From an uncultured Clostridia bacterium (GTDB lineage: Bacteria > Bacillota > Clostridia > Tissierellales > Peptoniphilaceae): a stretch of DNA of 18,047 bases. Positions 6,913 through 14,705 of the stretch are shown here, one piece after another. The DNA lies in contig CAMYBS010000023.1 in the NCBI GenBank assembly GCA_947254025.1, positions 1 to 18,047 of the forward strand, given 5' to 3'. The notes under the pieces were generated by a model. It was not told the DNA's origin, did no database searches, and was given only the letters and a program-made list of their open reading frames with translations. Every line of letters begins with the position of its first letter. Positions within the stretch are counted from its first letter, which is position 1. A program made the translations under genes and the position numbers.

Positions 6913-8964
6913 GTGAAAAAGATTTTTGCAAAGCTTATTGAAAAGCCTAAGTTAATAGTATCGATCTTTGTGATTTTACTAGTCTTTTCAATAGTTTCGT
7001 ACCCGAAGATTCGGGTTAACTACAAGATTAATGACTACTTGCCAGAAAAGAGCGACTCGTCTGTCGCCATTGACAAGATGAAGGAAGAGTTTGATGAGGA
7101 CATCTTTAACGTGCGCGTCATGCTTCCAAAGAAGGATGTCAGCGAGGTTTTGGATACTATCAGCGCCATCAAAATGGTGGATGGCGTCAAAACTGTCAGT
7201 TGGCTAAGTGATTTCGAAGATGTGATGAAGCCCATGGACTTCATGGATCAAAAGCATCTAGATAGCTACTACAAGGACGGCTCTGCGCTTATAAACATTG
7301 CCGTGAATGAGGACAAGGCGATAGCTTCGACTGAGGCAATCAGAGAGATTATAGGGGAAGATGCGGCCATGACTGGCTCTGCCGTAAACACTGCCATCGC
7401 TACGACTAACTCTGTTAATGAAATCATCATCGTAACCATCATCGGTGTGCTATTTACAATACTTATACTGATTTTAACGACTGATGCGTGGATCGAGCCT
7501 GTCATCATCATGCTTTCACTAGCGACTGCAATACTTATAAATGCGGGCACGAACATCATCTTCGGAGAGATTTCATTCGTGACAAACGCCGCGGGCAATA
7601 TACTTCTACTCGCCGTGTCCATGGACTACACTGTCTTTGTGATGCACAGGTTTAAAGAGGAAAAGCTCAAGACGAATGATAAGAAGGTGGCAATGATTGA
7701 GGCGCTTGATGTGTCGTTCTCATCGATACTTTCGTCGGCTCTGACTACCATCATCGGTTTCTTGGCCCTTGTCTTTATGCAATTTAAGATAGGTCCAGAC
7801 CTTGGTCTAGCGCTTGCAAAGGGCGTATTCATCTCGCTTCTAACTGTATTTACGCTTGCACCTGTCATCATTTTGTACTTTGATAAGTACATCGACAAAA
7901 CTAGCCACAAACGCTTCATTCCAAGCTTTGACGGCTTCGCGCGCCACGTTTTTAAACACAAGAGAGCCTACACCCTTGTCTTCTTGCTACTTATAGTGCC
8001 AAGCTTTTTAGCGGCGAGCAAAAACTCATACTACTTCGGCACTTCACACATCTTTGGCCCAGATACTAAGCTCGGTCAGGACAACATCGCCATCGAGGAA
8101 AAGTTTGGCGCTGAAGATAACTACGCGATCTTGGTGCCTCTTGGAAGCTTAGAAAAGGAAAGGCGTCTTTCTGATGATTTGAGGTCCATGAGCAAGGTTA
8201 AGAGCGTTATCTCTTATGTGGACATGGTTGGAGAGACGATACCGACTAGCTTTTTGGATGAGAGCGACCTAAAGAAGCTAAACTCCGATAATTACACTAG
8301 GATGATAGTCTCGGTCGACGCGGACTTCGAAGGCGAAGACACTTACAAGCTCATAGACGATATCAAGGCCGCGATCAGTAAGTACTACGGCGAATACTAC
8401 CTACTTGGCGAAGGCGTATCGACTTATGACCTTAAGAACACTGTAACAGCGGACATGACTACCGTTAATATCATAGCCATCGCCGCCGTATTTATAGTTT
8501 TATTGCTTACAGAAAAGTCTCTTAGTTTGCCTATACTCTTGGTTGCAGCCATCGAGACAGCGATATATATAAACATGTCAGTGCCTTACTACCGCTCATC
8601 GAGCGTCTTCTACATCGCCTACCTAATCATTTCATCGATACAGCTTGGGGCGACAGTCGATTACGCGATACTTTTGAGCGAGAGATACCTTGAAGAGAGA
8701 AAGTCCTTGAACAAGGCAGATGCAGCCATTAACACAGTGTCAATGACGGCCGTTTCGATACTGACATCAGCTACCGCGATGATAGTTGTCGGCATATTGC
8801 TAGGAAAGTTCTCAACTCACGGCCTGATCTCGCAGCTAGGCTACCTGCTTGCGATAGGAACGACAGCTTCACTAGTCATAGTGCTCTTCGTTTTGCCGGG
8901 CCTACTATATAGTCTCGACGGACTTATTCAAAAAACTACGAAAAACACAGAATTTGTTAATTAA
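6913..8964 (+). CDS. MMPL/RND-family transporter
   Basis: 683 residues. Start is GTG at 6913, 8 bp after AAAGGGG. The layout is two matching halves, each one transmembrane helix, an extracellular domain and five helices: helix 1 at about 14-30, domain to about 168, helices to 325; then helix 7 at about 352-368, domain to about 518, helices to 670. Asp238-Tyr239 (SMDYT) and Asp583-Tyr584 (TVDYA) lie in helices 4 and 10, the paired Asp-Tyr proton relay of the MmpL/RND type. The family uses proton motive force to export lipids, drugs or surface compounds. The divergent TetR gene and the following secreted coiled-coil gene (14 bp away) suggest a regulated export unit working at the cell surface. 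The substrate is not evident. Confidence 0.9.
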   Translation: MKKIFAKLIEKPKLIVSIFVILLVFSIVSYPKIRVNYKINDYLPEKSDSSVAIDKMKEEFDEDIFNVRVMLPKKDVSEVLDTISAIKMVDGVKTVSWLSDFEDVMKPMDFMDQKHLDSYYKDGSALINIAVNEDKAIASTEAIREIIGEDAAMTGSAVNTAIATTNSVNEIIIVTIIGVLFTILILILTTDAWIEPVIIMLSLATAILINAGTNIIFGEISFVTNAAGNILLLAVSMDYTVFVMHRFKEEKLKTNDKKVAMIEALDVSFSSILSSALTTIIGFLALVFMQFKIGPDLGLALAKGVFISLLTVFTLAPVIILYFDKYIDKTSHKRFIPSFDGFARHVFKHKRAYTLVFLLLIVPSFLAASKNSYYFGTSHIFGPDTKLGQDNIAIEEKFGAEDNYAILVPLGSLEKERRLSDDLRSMSKVKSVISYVDMVGETIPTSFLDESDLKKLNSDNYTRMIVSVDADFEGEDTYKLIDDIKAAISKYYGEYYLLGEGVSTYDLKNTVTADMTTVNIIAIAAVFIVLLLTEKSLSLPILLVAAIETAIYINMSVPYYRSSSVFYIAYLIISSIQLGATVDYAILLSERYLEERKSLNKADAAINTVSMTAVSILTSATAMIVVGILLGKFSTHGLISQLGYLLAIGTTASLVIVLFVLPGLLYSLDGLIQKTTKNTEFVN

Positions 8965-8977
8965 GAAAGGTGATATT

Positions 8978-10450
8978 ATGGATAAAAAGAAAAGATTATT
9001 CGCGGGCGTTTTGTGCCTCGTAATGATATTTATGGCTACGGCTCCCATCTTAGCAGCGAGTGATAATGCGAAGGAAGAGGTTGTCTACGCTAGTTTAGGA
9101 AGCGATGGCGAGGTCAATAGCCTTAGCATTGTGAATATTTTTAGCAAAGGCGCTAAGGAAGACTACGGACGCTACACTAAGGTCAAGGCCTTAAACTCAG
9201 AAGCCGATGTCAAGATGAACGCAGATAAAATCACATTTACAAGCGATAAAGATAGGTTCTACTACCAAGGCGACATGGACGATAAGACTCTTCCTTGGCT
9301 AATTAACGTAAAATATTACATCGATGGCAAAGAGATGAGCGCAAAAGAAATTAAGGGCAAGTCTGGCGAGGCCGAGATCAAACTTAGCATCAAGGAAAAC
9401 CCTGCCATGGACAAGGAGTTCTTTGAAAAATACACACTTGAAGTCTCGACTAAGCTCGACACAAAGAAGTTTAAGAACATATCTTCAGACAAGGCCTCTC
9501 TTGCAAATGAAGGCGAGATGAAGCTTATAAACTTTATCGCTCTTCCAAACACAGGGCTTGAAGCAAGCATAAATGCTGATGCAGAGGACTTTTCATTCGA
9601 TGGCTTCTCCATCAATTGTCTTGATTTAAAGCTAAACATCGACCTTGAAAGCCTTGGACTTGAGGAAAAAGCAGACGATTTGAAGAGCGCGAGCCAAAAA
9701 CTTAAGGACGCGAGCTACAAAATCAATAAAAATACAAAACCCCTTGCCAATGGTGCAAGAGATATAAAGGTGTCGTACGATAAGCTTGAGGGCGCAAACA
9801 GAGCCTACATCGAGAAGAGCGTAGAAGTTTTTGATGGCGTAGCAAAACTTGATGCTGGGCTTGAAGCCATTGACGCAAAGTCTGATGAATTAAAGGCCGC
9901 TTCAAAGAGCGTGGAAGATGGTCTTGAGAAGATCGCTTTACTTGCACAAAATGACAAGAATATGACCGCAGCCATTGCCATGATAAAAGAATCTTACAAG
10001 GCCTTTGACGCGGGACTTAATGAGTACGTAGGCGGAGTGAATGAAGCTCTCAAGTCTAGCAAAATGCTAAACGCAGGCGCTGCATCCATGAGCGCAAAAG
10101 TAAATGAGCTAATAAGCGCAAACTCTAGTATGACTAAGGGCATGGCGAGCTTCACGAGGAACCTCTCAGACTACCTAGTCGCTACAGACAAGATTACAAC
10201 AGGCTTTACGAAGCTATATGACGAGATAAAGAGCGAAGAAAATAAAGTTAAGGACAAATTCGTGAAAAATGACAGCGCTAGCACTTATGTGAAGTCATTC
10301 GCTTCAGAGAAAAATGAAAACGTTAGATCCGTGCAATTCGTGCTAAAAACAGAAAAGATAGAAGAAGAAGTCAAAGAAGAAGTCCGCGAAAAGAAAGTAG
10401 ACGAAAAGAAAAACGTCTTTAAGAAGTTTACAGAACTCTTTAGTAAATAG
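8978..10450 (+). CDS. Secreted coiled-coil partner of the MMPL exporter (YhgE/Pip-like heptads)
   Basis: 490 residues. ATG 8978 follows AAAGGTGAT; an upstream TTG at 8954 overlaps the exporter gene and lacks its own site. Residues 1-26 are a signal peptide ending ILA/AS. Residues about 34-225 form a conserved domain with FYYQGDMDDKTLPWLINVKY (94-113) and GKSGEAEIKLSI, a pattern I associate with Firmicutes proteins encoded next to MMPL or YhgE genes. Residues about 230-425 are long helices with a loose GLxxL/GxxxL heptad character. The tail (SVQFVLKTEKI, then a charged stretch) has no membrane helix or wall-anchor motif. It probably works outside the membrane with the exporter, as a periplasm-like adaptor or wall-spanning rod; this is inference from pairing and topology. 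Confidence 0.8.
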   Translation: MDKKKRLFAGVLCLVMIFMATAPILAASDNAKEEVVYASLGSDGEVNSLSIVNIFSKGAKEDYGRYTKVKALNSEADVKMNADKITFTSDKDRFYYQGDMDDKTLPWLINVKYYIDGKEMSAKEIKGKSGEAEIKLSIKENPAMDKEFFEKYTLEVSTKLDTKKFKNISSDKASLANEGEMKLINFIALPNTGLEASINADAEDFSFDGFSINCLDLKLNIDLESLGLEEKADDLKSASQKLKDASYKINKNTKPLANGARDIKVSYDKLEGANRAYIEKSVEVFDGVAKLDAGLEAIDAKSDELKAASKSVEDGLEKIALLAQNDKNMTAAIAMIKESYKAFDAGLNEYVGGVNEALKSSKMLNAGAASMSAKVNELISANSSMTKGMASFTRNLSDYLVATDKITTGFTKLYDEIKSEENKVKDKFVKNDSASTYVKSFASEKNENVRSVQFVLKTEKIEEEVKEEVREKKVDEKKNVFKKFTELFSK

Positions 10451-10499
10451 ATTTAATTTATATATACATGAAGGCAAGTCCTTCCATATAAACCTCTCA

Positions 10500-10544
10500 A
10501 AATAAAGGATAGAGAAAAGTAAAATCTCTATCCTTTATTTTTTG
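10500..10544 (+). terminator. Strong, possibly bidirectional terminator
   Basis: A perfect 16-bp stem: AAATAAAGGATAGAGA (10500-10515) with TCTCTATCCTTTATTT (10525-10540), a 9-nt loop, then TTTTG. It ends the MMPL operon and can also serve the zinc operon arriving on the other strand, since AT pairs flank both sides. Confidence 0.85.
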
Positions 10545-10569
10545 TATTGACTTATATAATTCTTTCACT

Positions 10570-10619
10570 TGCACATCAAAAAGTGCATCTCTGCGATCGA
10601 ACTTAGTTTATAAGTAAAC
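10570..10619. repeat. Small hairpins in the convergent gap, with a 13-mer shared with element C
   Basis: TGCAC-atcaaaaa-GTGCA (10570-10587) and AGTTTA-taag-TAAACT (10604-10619) lie directly after the zinc operon's last stop codon. ACATCAAAAAGTG (10573-10585) is identical to 6050-6062 in element C, suggesting a decayed or partial copy of that element family. Confidence 0.4.
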
Positions 10620-11240
10620 TCATTTAACAAGTTTTGCGTTTTTAATCACAGCTAGCGGGAATGGTATCTCTTCGCTATTAAACACTGTCAATTCTCCTTC
10701 CACTGTAATCATCTCTTGCTCTTTAGGATATTTTTGATTTTTGTCTTTCAATATATATTGCAGACCTTGTTGGCAGCACGCCTGTCTATCGTTGATAACG
10801 ACGTAGTGATCCATGCCGGATGTGTCTGTTGTCTCAAGGTCTATGGCAAGTCCTCTAAGCTTGATCTTGATGCCTTCGAAGCTCTTTGGATCTTCGGCGA
10901 TCATTGCGACTATGACGTAGTTCATATCTGCGTCGTTGCCTGTTAGGTCGTAGTCGTAACCTCTTTCTTCACCCTCTTCGCTAGCAGCATCTTCGTCCTT
11001 TGCATCGCTCTCATCATTATCCCCTGCTTCTTCCTTAGCCATCTCATTCTCATCCAGCTCTACTTTCTTCTCATCAGTCGTCATCTCTTTGGAAGCTTCT
11101 TTCATCTTCTTGATGGTTTGGTTAGCAACGCTGTTTGGCATGTAGCGATAAATTACTTTTTTGCTCGTAAAGGAGAACAGCATCAAGACTAAAATCAAGA
11201 TTCCGACTATGGTCAAAATTCTCTTTCTTGTTTTATCCAC
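10620..11240 (-). CDS. Membrane-anchored CC-motif protein at the end of the zinc operon
   Basis: 206 residues. The start is GTG at 11240, 8 bp after GGAGG, overlapping the permease gene's end by 8 bp. One transmembrane helix (about 7-24) is followed by a long acidic, low-complexity linker (about 51-95) and a C-terminal domain (about 103-206) with beta-strand character resembling an OB fold. It contains DRQACCQQGLQY (151-162), with adjacent Cys155-Cys156. I recall a similar CC-QG motif in small proteins beside Firmicutes zinc ABC transporters, but no function is known to me. The position as last gene of the operon and the paired Cys plus acidic stretch suggest metal capture or delivery at the outer face of the membrane. 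A YcgQ/DUF1980-like relationship is possible. Confidence 0.7.
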   Translation of the reverse strand: MDKTRKRILTIVGILILVLMLFSFTSKKVIYRYMPNSVANQTIKKMKEASKEMTTDEKKVELDENEMAKEEAGDNDESDAKDEDAASEEGEERGYDYDLTGNDADMNYVIVAMIAEDPKSFEGIKIKLRGLAIDLETTDTSGMDHYVVINDRQACCQQGLQYILKDKNQKYPKEQEMITVEGELTVFNSEEIPFPLAVIKNAKLVK

Positions 11241-12075
11241 GTTTCATACCTCCAATTACTGACATGATTAAAAATATTACGAGATTCATCACGACTATGG
11301 TCGAGCCGACTGGTGTCGAGGCAAGTATCGCAAAGACTGCGCCGCCTAGTGCCGAGATGAGCGATATGACTGCCGAGCCAATGGTGATCTTTCTAAATGA
11401 GTGAAAGACTTTCATCGCCGATACTGCTGGAAAGACTATGAGTGCTGCAACTAAAAGCGAACCTACGAGTCTGATTGCAAGTGTGATCACAACTGCGACT
11501 ACCATGGACAAGACTGTGTTTAGCCTTTCAACTTTGATGCCTGACGCACTCGCAAGGTCCTCGTCGAAGACTGTGATGTAGATTTCTTTGTAGTAGTAGA
11601 TGAAGAAAAGTATCACGAGTATTGACAAGGCGATGGATGTGATGACGTCAAACTTTGTAAGTGTTAGTATGGATGTCGAGCCAAAGAGTGTTGTGCACAC
11701 GTCGACTGAGACGTTGGGGCCGACTCTAAAGACGTTCATAACAAGGTAGCCTGTTGCCAATGCCGATACTGAGACCATGGCGATGGCTGCGTCTGAGATA
11801 ATTTTCTTGGAATTGTTGCCTTGAAGTAGTATTAGTGCGAAGAATATGGTTAGTGGTAGTGCTAAGGCAAGCTTCTGTGTGAAGCCGATGGCTGTCGCTA
11901 TCGATAGGGATGCGAAGGCTACATTTGAAAGTGAGTTTGCGATGTAGGAGTAGCGCTTCAAAACAAGTATCACGCCTAAGAAGGCTGATGCAAGCGCTAT
12001 GAGTGAGGCGCATACTAGTGCGTAGCGCACGAAGGGGTAGCCTAGGTAGAAGATGAATTTATTCACTAAGTCCAT
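11233..12075 (-). CDS. znuB: Zinc/manganese ABC transporter permease (ABC-3 family)
   Basis: 280 residues. ATG 12075 is preferred to an ATG at 12084, because the AAAGGAG site (12091-12085) directly abuts the latter and stands 9 bp from the former. It overlaps the ATPase gene's end by 17 bp. About eight hydrophobic helices fill the protein. Family marks include the loop ITVFDEDLASASGI (about 165-180) that contacts the ATPase, the stretch GSLLVAALIVFPAVSA, and STPVGSTIVV near the end. It forms the membrane channel for metal handed over by the binding lipoprotein encoded two genes upstream. Whether zinc or manganese is carried cannot be read from this subunit alone; the His-rich binding protein favours zinc. 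Confidence 0.9.
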   Translation of the reverse strand: MDLVNKFIFYLGYPFVRYALVCASLIALASAFLGVILVLKRYSYIANSLSNVAFASLSIATAIGFTQKLALALPLTIFFALILLQGNNSKKIISDAAIAMVSVSALATGYLVMNVFRVGPNVSVDVCTTLFGSTSILTLTKFDVITSIALSILVILFFIYYYKEIYITVFDEDLASASGIKVERLNTVLSMVVAVVITLAIRLVGSLLVAALIVFPAVSAMKVFHSFRKITIGSAVISLISALGGAVFAILASTPVGSTIVVMNLVIFLIMSVIGGMKRG

Positions 12076-12718
12076 GTGTAGCATCTCCTTTCTCCACTTT
12101 TATATGATGGTTTTCAAGCTTGATAACCTTCTTGGCAAAGCCTCTTGCTCTACCTATGTCGTGCGACACCATGATGATGGCTGCGCTCTTGTTAAGCTCT
12201 TCAAGCATTGTGTATAAGCTCTCTTGCGCATCTGGATCTAGGCCTGCAAGCGGCTCATCTAGTATAAGGAGCTTCTTGTCTTCTACGAAGCTTCTTGCAA
12301 GCAAGACTCTCTGCCTTTGTCCACCCGATAGGGATGAGAAGCGCCTGTCTTTTAAATCTAAGATGCCGAACTTTTCTAAAGAGTCAAGGGCTCTCTTCTT
12401 TTCTTCTTTAGTGTAGAAGAACCTTTTCTTAATCTTAAAGCCTGATAAGACTAGCTCAAAGATTGTAGTTGGAAAGTCCTCTGCTATGGAGATAAGCTGC
12501 GGTAGGTAGGCAATCTCGTCCTTTGTGATGCCTTCCAGTATTATATCTCCTGAGATCTTCTTGTTTAAACCCAAGATGGTCTTCACAAGTGTGGACTTAC
12601 CAGAACCGTTATCGCCCATGATGACGATGTAGTCCCTGTCCTCTACTTCTAGGTTTATAAAGTCACTTAGGACTTGACCATTGTAGCCAAATCCTAAGTT
12701 CTTAAGTGTTAATTTCAT
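12059..12718 (-). CDS. znuC: Zinc/manganese ABC transporter ATPase
   Basis: 219 residues, a normal length for the family. Walker A GDNGSGKST (35-43), Q-loop Gln74, signature LSGGQ (130-134), Walker B LLILDE (150-155), H-loop His186 are all present. The start ATG shares one base with the stop codon of the binding-protein gene (TAATG), and the 3' end overlaps the permease gene, so translation of the three is tightly coupled. It powers import through the ABC-3 permease. The tail (about 200-219) has HH and HG residues but no clear regulatory domain. Confidence 0.93.
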   Translation of the reverse strand: MKLTLKNLGFGYNGQVLSDFINLEVEDRDYIVIMGDNGSGKSTLVKTILGLNKKISGDIILEGITKDEIAYLPQLISIAEDFPTTIFELVLSGFKIKKRFFYTKEEKKRALDSLEKFGILDLKDRRFSSLSGGQRQRVLLARSFVEDKKLLILDEPLAGLDPDAQESLYTMLEELNKSAAIIMVSHDIGRARGFAKKVIKLENHHIKVEKGDATHGLSE

Positions 12719-13836
12719 TAATTTAATGCCTTCTTCAAAGCATCTAAGTTCATTTGCATGTAGTCAAGGTAGCTCTTGCCGTCCTTTGAGCCTACATTTT
12801 CCATAGATGTCATCTCAAGTATGTCTTGATCTTTAGCCTTTGAAGAGTTCTTTACAGTGTCAGCTATCTTGCCGTCTGAGCCCATTAGCTTGATGATGTG
12901 CTTTAAGCCAAGCTCGTCAAGTTTTTGTGCTAAGAAGCTGATAGTTTCAAAGCTTGCTTCTGATTCTGCTGAGCAGCCAACGAAGGCAGCGTAGTAGTCA
13001 AGGTCAAGGTCACTTACTAAGTAGCGGAACGGGAATCTGTCCGCAACTAAGATAGTGTCAACCTTTGCAGTCTTTCTTGCTTCTTCAAAATCTGCTTCAA
13101 GTGCATCAAGCTTTGCTGCGTATACTTCGTAGTTTTTATCAAACTTGTCTGCGTTCTTTGGATCGATTTCAGCTAGCGCATCAGCTATCGCTCTAGATAT
13201 AGTCTTTGCATTCTTTAATGATAGCCATACGTGTTCATCATATTCTACTTCTTCATGTTCATGGTCGTGATCGTGGTCGTGATCATGGTCGTGATCAGCA
13301 TCTTCATGTTCATGGTCATGGTCGTCATGGTCATGGTCGTGGTCTTCCTCGCAGCAGTCTTCATGTTCATGGTCGTGGTCGTGATCATGTTCCATACCTT
13401 CTTTAACTTCCTCTTCCTTAACAGTGTCTCCTAAGATTTCAAGCATGTTAAGAACTTTTGCATTCTTTGCTTGTTTAGCTGCATCTGGAGCCCACTCATC
13501 AGATTCGCCGCCAACATATAAGAAAAGGTTTGAATTAGCAATCTCTTCGATGTCAGAAGCTGATGGTTCGTAGTTGTGAAGGCTCACACCCTTGTCAGTA
13601 AGGTTTACTACCTCTACGTCAGTACCTTCTGCGATGTTCTTTACCCAATCATATGCTGGGAAGATGTTTGTAACGACCTTGATAGCGCCGTCCTTTTGTA
13701 TACTGTCTGCTTCACTTGCTGGGATTGACTCAGCTTGAGGTTCTTGTGTCTTTTCAGGTGCCTTGTTTGAATTACAAGCTGATAGCAAAACTAAAGCTAG
13801 TAAGCACGCTAAAAAGATATTTATTTTTTTACTCAT
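12718..13836 (-). CDS. znuA: Metal-binding lipoprotein with His-rich loop (ZnuA-like)
   Basis: 372 residues, AAGGAG before the ATG. Lipobox LSAC puts the lipidated Cys at 21. The solute-binding fold starts at about 52 (IKVVTNIFPAYDWVKNIA). Residues 150-194 are an acidic His-rich loop with 18 His in HD/HE steps and an internal CysCys (161-162). His87 (SLHNYEPS) and His202 (YDEHVWLS) match two of the family's metal-site His. The third site, usually HxAFGY, reads ADRFPFRYL (265-273), so that His is absent. I recall a clostridial subfamily with GDRFPFRYL at this place, so it is likely a subfamily trait rather than damage. The end (SYLDYMQMNLDALKKAL) is typical. It captures metal outside the cell for the ATPase and permease downstream. 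Confidence 0.92.
   Translation of the reverse strand: MSKKINIFLACLLALVLLSACNSNKAPEKTQEPQAESIPASEADSIQKDGAIKVVTNIFPAYDWVKNIAEGTDVEVVNLTDKGVSLHNYEPSASDIEEIANSNLFLYVGGESDEWAPDAAKQAKNAKVLNMLEILGDTVKEEEVKEGMEHDHDHDHEHEDCCEEDHDHDHDDHDHEHEDADHDHDHDHDHDHEHEEVEYDEHVWLSLKNAKTISRAIADALAEIDPKNADKFDKNYEVYAAKLDALEADFEEARKTAKVDTILVADRFPFRYLVSDLDLDYYAAFVGCSAESEASFETISFLAQKLDELGLKHIIKLMGSDGKIADTVKNSSKAKDQDILEMTSMENVGSKDGKSYLDYMQMNLDALKKALN
13255..13389 (-). repeat. Tandem His/Asp codon repeat inside the metal-binding lipoprotein gene
   Basis: Alternating CAT/CAC and GAT/GAC/GAA codons make a low-complexity DNA stretch encoding the His-rich loop (residues 150-194). On the plus strand it reads as repeats of ATGGTCGTG-type units. 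Such tracts change length easily by slippage or recombination, so loop length may differ between strains. Confidence 0.8.
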
Positions 13837-13937
13837 TTTATTCTCCTTTATATATTAATTATATTTTTTGTATTTTGTATATTTTGTATATTCTACTATT
13901 TACTCTCTTATTTTCTTATTTTCTTATTATAAATCTT

Positions 13938-14231
13938 CTAATCGTTCATCCTTACCATAAGCTCGACGGGCGTCTTTGATGAAGAGACTCTCGTTATACT
14001 TGTAAGGCTTTTTATATATACCAAGACTAATAATATTAGTAGCACTGCCTTGCTTCTAAGGTTTAGTGACTTTTGCATGTCTGATACCATATCCATAAAG
14101 CGGCATATAGGGCAGGAGCTGCGTCTACATATGTGGAAAGCGCTCATGGACGCGACAAAAAAGCTTAGTAGCGACATTAGGGCTAAGATGATGCATAGTA
14201 TTGCGATTAAAACTTTGACACGCTTTGACAT
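13938..14231 (-). CDS. Small membrane protein with HxC-CxxC motif, first gene of the zinc operon
   Basis: 97 residues from ATG 14231, 5 bp after AAAGGAGG; an upstream in-frame start at 14285 would lie inside the -35 box and is rejected. Two transmembrane helices (about 6-28 and 62-76) flank a short loop with His33, Cys35, Cys40 and Cys43 (FHICRRSSCPICRF). I recall similar short proteins (HxCxGxxCPxC pattern) near clostridial metal transport genes, without known function. The gene lies 101 bp ahead of the metal-binding lipoprotein gene with no terminator between them, and directly after the operon's consensus promoter. The loop could hold one zinc ion, so a sensing, capture or transfer role is plausible. 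The family is not firmly identified. Confidence 0.75.
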   Translation of the reverse strand: MSKRVKVLIAILCIILALMSLLSFFVASMSAFHICRRSSCPICRFMDMVSDMQKSLNLRSKAVLLILLVLVYIKSLTSITRVSSSKTPVELMVRMND

Positions 14232-14256
14232 ATAAGCCTCCTTTATTACACGGCTT

Positions 14257-14285
14257 ATTATATAGCAAGGCCGATAAGATGTCAA
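14257..14285 (-). promoter_or_regulatory. Consensus promoter of the zinc operon
   Basis: On the minus strand TTGACA (14285-14280), 17 bp, then TATAAT (14262-14257) is a perfect sigma-A promoter. An imperfect inverted repeat (CGGCCTT with AAGCCG, about 14273-14251) spans the -10 box and could be a repressor site, which such a strong promoter for metal uptake would need. No AdcR box (TTAAC-GTTAA) or Bacillus-type Zur box was found. Confidence 0.85.
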
Positions 14286-14343
14286 GATTTCAACGCTTGT
14301 ATGGATTAAAATATATATGTTGATGCGTACATATGTAATTTGA
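14286..14343. other. Short AT-rich gap between the zinc promoter and the relB terminator
   Basis: Nothing clear is seen here apart from a weak inverted repeat, ATATGT (14315-14320) with ACATAT (14329-14334). Confidence 0.3.
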
Positions 14344-14366
14344 GCATAAAAAAACTGTGAGAGATG
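14344..14366. repeat. 23-bp direct repeat, left copy
   Basis: Identical to 14724-14746 (exactly 380 bp away). It begins GCAT, A7, CTGTGAGAGATG, and covers the left arm of the terminator hairpin on the plus strand. The antitoxin gene and its promoter lie between the two copies. Confidence 0.9.
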
Positions 14367-14380
14367 CCTCCCACAGTTTT
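14348..14380 (-). terminator. Terminator of the relB-like gene
   Basis: The stem AAAACTGTGAGAG (14351-14363) with CTCCCACAGTTTT (14368-14380) has one mismatch and a 4-nt loop. On the minus strand it is followed by a T7 run (counting the stem's last bases), giving a typical intrinsic terminator just after the antitoxin gene. Confidence 0.85.
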
Positions 14381-14403
14381 GATTATATATCTAATTCTTT
14401 TTT

Positions 14404-14655
14404 TTAATCTTCAGCATTATCATAAGAAGGCACCGAACTGTCATAAGCTATCCTTTCGCCTTCTTCAATTGCCTCTAGTGTCTCTTTATTTGGTACGTCT
14501 AATCTTACGTCAAAAGGTATGCCACCCTTTCTGATGCTAGCTCTTAAAAACATATTGATGGCTGTCGACATATTTAAACCAAGTTCGGCATATATATCTT
14601 CAGCTGCCTTTTTTATGTCTTTATCAAGCCTTACATTTAAGTTAGTGTTACTCAT
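14404..14655 (-). CDS. RelB/DinJ-family antitoxin, apparently without a toxin
   Basis: 83 residues, start ATG at 14655 behind GGATGGTGAT. The N-terminal half (TNLNVRLDKDIKKAAEDIYAELGLNMSTAINMFL) is the ribbon-helix-helix DNA-binding domain of RelB/DinJ antitoxins, with the usual GLNMSTAI turn. The C-terminal part (about 45-83) is a short acidic toxin-binding tail. In a normal pair a RelE/YafQ toxin gene follows within a few bases; here a strong terminator follows and the next gene on that side belongs to the zinc operon. Either the toxin was lost or this antitoxin acts alone as a regulator or against toxins encoded elsewhere. The gene has its own good promoter and sits between two copies of a 23-bp repeat. 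Confidence 0.88.
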   Translation of the reverse strand: MSNTNLNVRLDKDIKKAAEDIYAELGLNMSTAINMFLRASIRKGGIPFDVRLDVPNKETLEAIEEGERIAYDSSVPSYDNAED

Positions 14656-14676
14656 AATATCACCATCCTTAAGATA

Positions 14677-14705
14677 ATTCTAGCACTTTATAAGGACTTT
14701 GTCAA
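14677..14705 (-). promoter_or_regulatory. Promoter of the relB-like gene
   Basis: TTGACA (14705-14700), a 17-bp spacer and TAGAAT (14682-14677) read on the minus strand. The leader to the ATG at 14655 is short, about 15 nt. Confidence 0.8.

Noticed and set aside
8954..8977. TTG start for the secreted coiled-coil gene
   Set aside because: ATG 8978 has AAAGGTGAT before it and gives a clean signal peptide.
13206..13434. Plus-strand open frames rich in HGRDRG or VVVIMV repeats
   Set aside because: They are antisense images of the His/Asp codon repeat in the metal-binding lipoprotein gene and have no ribosome binding site of their own.
14232..14285. Longer N-terminus for the small zinc-operon membrane protein
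   Set aside because: The added codons lie across a perfect promoter (-35 and -10), and ATG 14231 has an ideal AAAGGAGG site.
13837..14300. AdcR- or Zur-type zinc box upstream of the zinc operon
   Set aside because: Neither the TTAAC-GTTAA palindrome nor the Bacillus Zur palindrome is present; only a weak inverted repeat at the -10 box remains.
14381..14403. RelE/YafQ toxin gene after the antitoxin
   Set aside because: Only 23 bp separate the antitoxin stop from the terminator, and no coding frame for a toxin exists on either side.
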